Positions 4,876 to 6,849 of a stretch of DNA of 6,849 nt are shown in pieces. The notes under the pieces are model-generated. The model did not search any database. It was not told the DNA's origin and saw nothing but the letters and a program-made list of their open reading frames with translations. Where the stretch lies: assembly GCA_018896355.1 (NCBI GenBank), contig JAHIMW010000154.1, forward strand, positions 1-6,849, given 5' to 3'. Source of the DNA: Pseudomonadota bacterium (lineage in GTDB: Bacteria; Desulfobacterota; Syntrophia; Syntrophales; UBA5619). Each line of letters opens with the position of its first letter. The stretch's first letter is position 1. Made by a program: the position numbers and the translations under genes.

Positions 4876-6849
4876 ATGAAAACACTCGCTGATCTGTGCA
4901 AGCCGAGGGCGTCGGTTTTCGACAAGGCGCGCCTGGACACGGTTTACAACCTGGATGACCTGTCGTCGATTCACCCCGATGAGTTTCTATCCGAGAACTA
5001 TGTCACCGAAGGCATGCGCATCCTCCTGACGGAGGCGTTCAACCGGCTGGAAGGCAAAACCACCAGCGCCTCCGGCACGTTTCTGCTCAGTCAGTCGATG
5101 GGCGGCGGAAAGACGCACAACCTCATCGCCCTGGGGCTCCTGGCAAAATACCCTAAATACCGCAAGCAAGTCATGGCCGATTTCTTCAAGCCGGGCGATC
5201 TGGGCGCGGTGACGGTCGTCGCCTTCAGCGGCCGGAAGACCAGCACGCCCTTCGGGATCTGGGGAGAGATCGCCGAACAACTCAACCGGAAAGCCGTCTT
5301 CAACGAATTCTACAGTCCCCTGAAACCGCCCGATCCCAACAAGTGGGTGGAACTCCTCCGGGGGGAACCGGCGCTCATTCTGCTGGATGAATTGCCTCCC
5401 TATTTCGAAGCCGCCCGGGCGGTGGCCGTGGGCGACACATACCTGGATCGATTGACGGAAATTGCCCTGGCTAATCTGCTCGTGGCCGTCAACGGCAACA
5501 AACTCCCGAGGGCCTGCGTGGTCATCACCGACCTCAGCGGCACCGCCTATGCCGGCGGGAGCGCGTCCATCACCCAGGCCTTGCAGTCCCTGAACGATCT
5601 GGAGCAGGAGGTGAACCGAAACGTCGTTAGGATCGATCCGGTGAAGATCAATACCAACGAGATTTATCACATCCTGCGGACCCGGATCTTCGAAAAGACG
5701 CCCCCCATCGCTGACATCGAGGAAGTGGCCGACGCCTACGGTGTCGCCGTGGACAACGCCAAGAAGATGGGCCTTTCGGAAGTCTCCCCCGACCAGCTCA
5801 AGACGGATATCCGGAACGCCTACCCTTTCCACCCGGCGATCCGCGATCTTTACGCCCGCTTCAAGGAGAATCGCGGCTTTCAGCAGACCCGCGCCCTGAT
5901 CCGGATCATGCGGCTCATCGTTTCCCATCTGTGGAGTTCGGGTGCGGCGGCGAAACACGGCTTGATCGGCCCCCACGAATTCGACCTTCAGGACGCCTCC
6001 ATGCTCGGCGAGATTCGGCAGATCAACGCCGGACTGGAGGTGGCCGTTGCCCGCGACATCGCCGCGGAAGGCGGAAGCGCCCTGGCCCAGCAGATCGACG
6101 GCGCCGCCTCGACGGATGCCCAGGATATCGCCAAGCTGATCTTTCTTTCCTCCCTCTCCACGGCCACGAACCCCGTCCTGGGGCTCAGCCGTTCTGAAAT
6201 CCTCGGCGATCTCGCCGCCCCGGAGAGGGATGTCGTGAAGTTGCGCGGCGTCTTCGACCGCCTCCAGTCCGACACCTGGTATCTCCATGTCTCCCGGGAC
6301 GGAAAACTCTTCTTCAAAAATGTCGAAAACCTGAAGGCCAAGGTGGCCACGTACGCCAGAAACAAACTCCGGGAACAGCGGGAAAAGGAACTGCGCGACC
6401 GTCTCAATGACATGTTCAAGGTCACGACGCGGGCGGCCTACCAGAAGATCCAGGCCTTGCCGGCCCTCGACCAGGTCCAGCTCCAGCCCGATGCGGTGAC
6501 CCTGATCGTCTTTCGACCGGCGGAAGATTCCTTCCGGGCGATCGAAGAGTTTTACAAGAATCAGCCCTACAAAAACCGGGTCTGCTTCCTGACCGGCGCG
6601 GCGAAGGCCTACGACACGGTTCTGGAGCGGGCCGCCGAACTCAGCGCCGTTCGCACGATCATCGGCGAGATGTATCAGGAGGGCGTCCGGGAAAGCGATC
6701 CCCAGTACCTCGAAGCATCGGAAATCCAGACCAAGCTGGAAGGGCGGTTCTATCAGGCCTGCCGCGAGACCTTTACCATCCTCTATTACCCAGCAAAGAA
6801 TGGCCTCGTATCGGTAGATCTGGATCCAAAATACGTGGCCAACGAATAC
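4876..6849 (+). CDS. DUF499-family P-loop ATPase, probable anti-phage defence component (3' truncated by window)
   Basis: The frame is open for 658 codons from ATG 4876 to the window end with no stop, so only the N-terminal part is visible; from memory the family is around 900-1,100 residues. Recognisable elements in order are the N-terminal MKTLADLCKPRASVFDKARL, the segment YVTEGMRILLTEAFNRLEGK before the ATPase core, and a Walker A loop MGGGKTH (K79, T80). Walker B follows as ALILLDELPPYF (D171, E172). Then come YPFHPAIRDLY and GFQQTRALIRIMRLI (about 316-348, a helical lid block typical of DUF499), NRVCFLTG (567-574) and TFTILYYP near the end. There is no signal peptide or membrane segment, so it is cytoplasmic. 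DUF499 ATPases accompany DUF1156 methyltransferases and helicases in HMA-like anti-phage loci and are related to BREX/Pgl ATPases. The defence role here is inferred from the family, since no partner gene is in view. GC is clearly higher than in its neighbours. Confidence 0.88.
   Translation, partial: MKTLADLCKPRASVFDKARLDTVYNLDDLSSIHPDEFLSENYVTEGMRILLTEAFNRLEGKTTSASGTFLLSQSMGGGKTHNLIALGLLAKYPKYRKQVMADFFKPGDLGAVTVVAFSGRKTSTPFGIWGEIAEQLNRKAVFNEFYSPLKPPDPNKWVELLRGEPALILLDELPPYFEAARAVAVGDTYLDRLTEIALANLLVAVNGNKLPRACVVITDLSGTAYAGGSASITQALQSLNDLEQEVNRNVVRIDPVKINTNEIYHILRTRIFEKTPPIADIEEVADAYGVAVDNAKKMGLSEVSPDQLKTDIRNAYPFHPAIRDLYARFKENRGFQQTRALIRIMRLIVSHLWSSGAAAKHGLIGPHEFDLQDASMLGEIRQINAGLEVAVARDIAAEGGSALAQQIDGAASTDAQDIAKLIFLSSLSTATNPVLGLSRSEILGDLAAPERDVVKLRGVFDRLQSDTWYLHVSRDGKLFFKNVENLKAKVATYARNKLREQREKELRDRLNDMFKVTTRAAYQKIQALPALDQVQLQPDAVTLIVFRPAEDSFRAIEEFYKNQPYKNRVCFLTGAAKAYDTVLERAAELSAVRTIIGEMYQEGVRESDPQYLEASEIQTKLEGRFYQACRETFTILYYPAKNGLVSVDLDPKYVANEY

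Noticed and set aside
4987..6288. 433-codon open frame on the minus strand inside the DUF499 gene
   Set aside because: It lies fully antisense to a frame with clear Walker motifs. Its product is rich in Gly, Asp, His and Val with no recognisable domain, as expected from the complement of high-GC codons.

Overview
The window looks like a bacterial chromosome segment that runs off the end of a conserved ribosomal-protein cluster and into an accessory, probably defensive, locus. The protein sequences (RpoA, IF-1, MetAP, S13, S11, S4, L17), the moderate-to-high GC content and the operon form suggest a Desulfobacterota (deltaproteobacterial) organism, possibly Syntrophus/Syntrophia-like. That placement comes from sequence recall, not from a search.

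Region 1 (1-4545) is the end of the spc operon joined to the alpha operon, all on the + strand: secY (3' end only), map, infA, rpmJ, rpsM, rpsK, rpsD, rpoA and rplQ. Most gaps are 25-60 nt and nearly every gene has a clear Shine-Dalgarno. The run closes with a strong Rho-independent terminator at 4515-4545. Its products are the SecYEG channel pore, the enzyme that removes N-terminal Met, initiation factor 1, four 30S/50S head, platform and exit-tunnel proteins plus L36, and the RNA polymerase alpha subunit. Points of note are the absence of adk between secY and map, a GTG start for rpmJ, and a TTG start for rpsD behind an 84-nt gap that holds a 13-nt tandem repeat and a small dyad.

Region 2 (4546-4875) has no supportable gene. 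It is distinctly AT-rich (hand counts of 33-47% GC per 60-nt line, against roughly 52% in a ribosomal line and 67-77% in lines of the next gene). It contains short tandem repeats and several inverted repeats, including a 12-bp stem whose left arm can also take part in competing hairpins.

Region 3 (4876-6849, cut by the window end) is a 658-codon open 5' portion of a large P-loop ATPase of the DUF499 (COG1483-like) family. DUF499 ATPases are known from anti-phage loci that also carry a DUF1156 DNA methyltransferase, a helicase and sometimes DUF3780 (HMA-type systems), and they are related to the BREX/Pgl ATPases. The window therefore probably captures the first gene of a defence island placed just behind the alpha-operon terminator. 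The partner genes that would prove this lie beyond position 6849.
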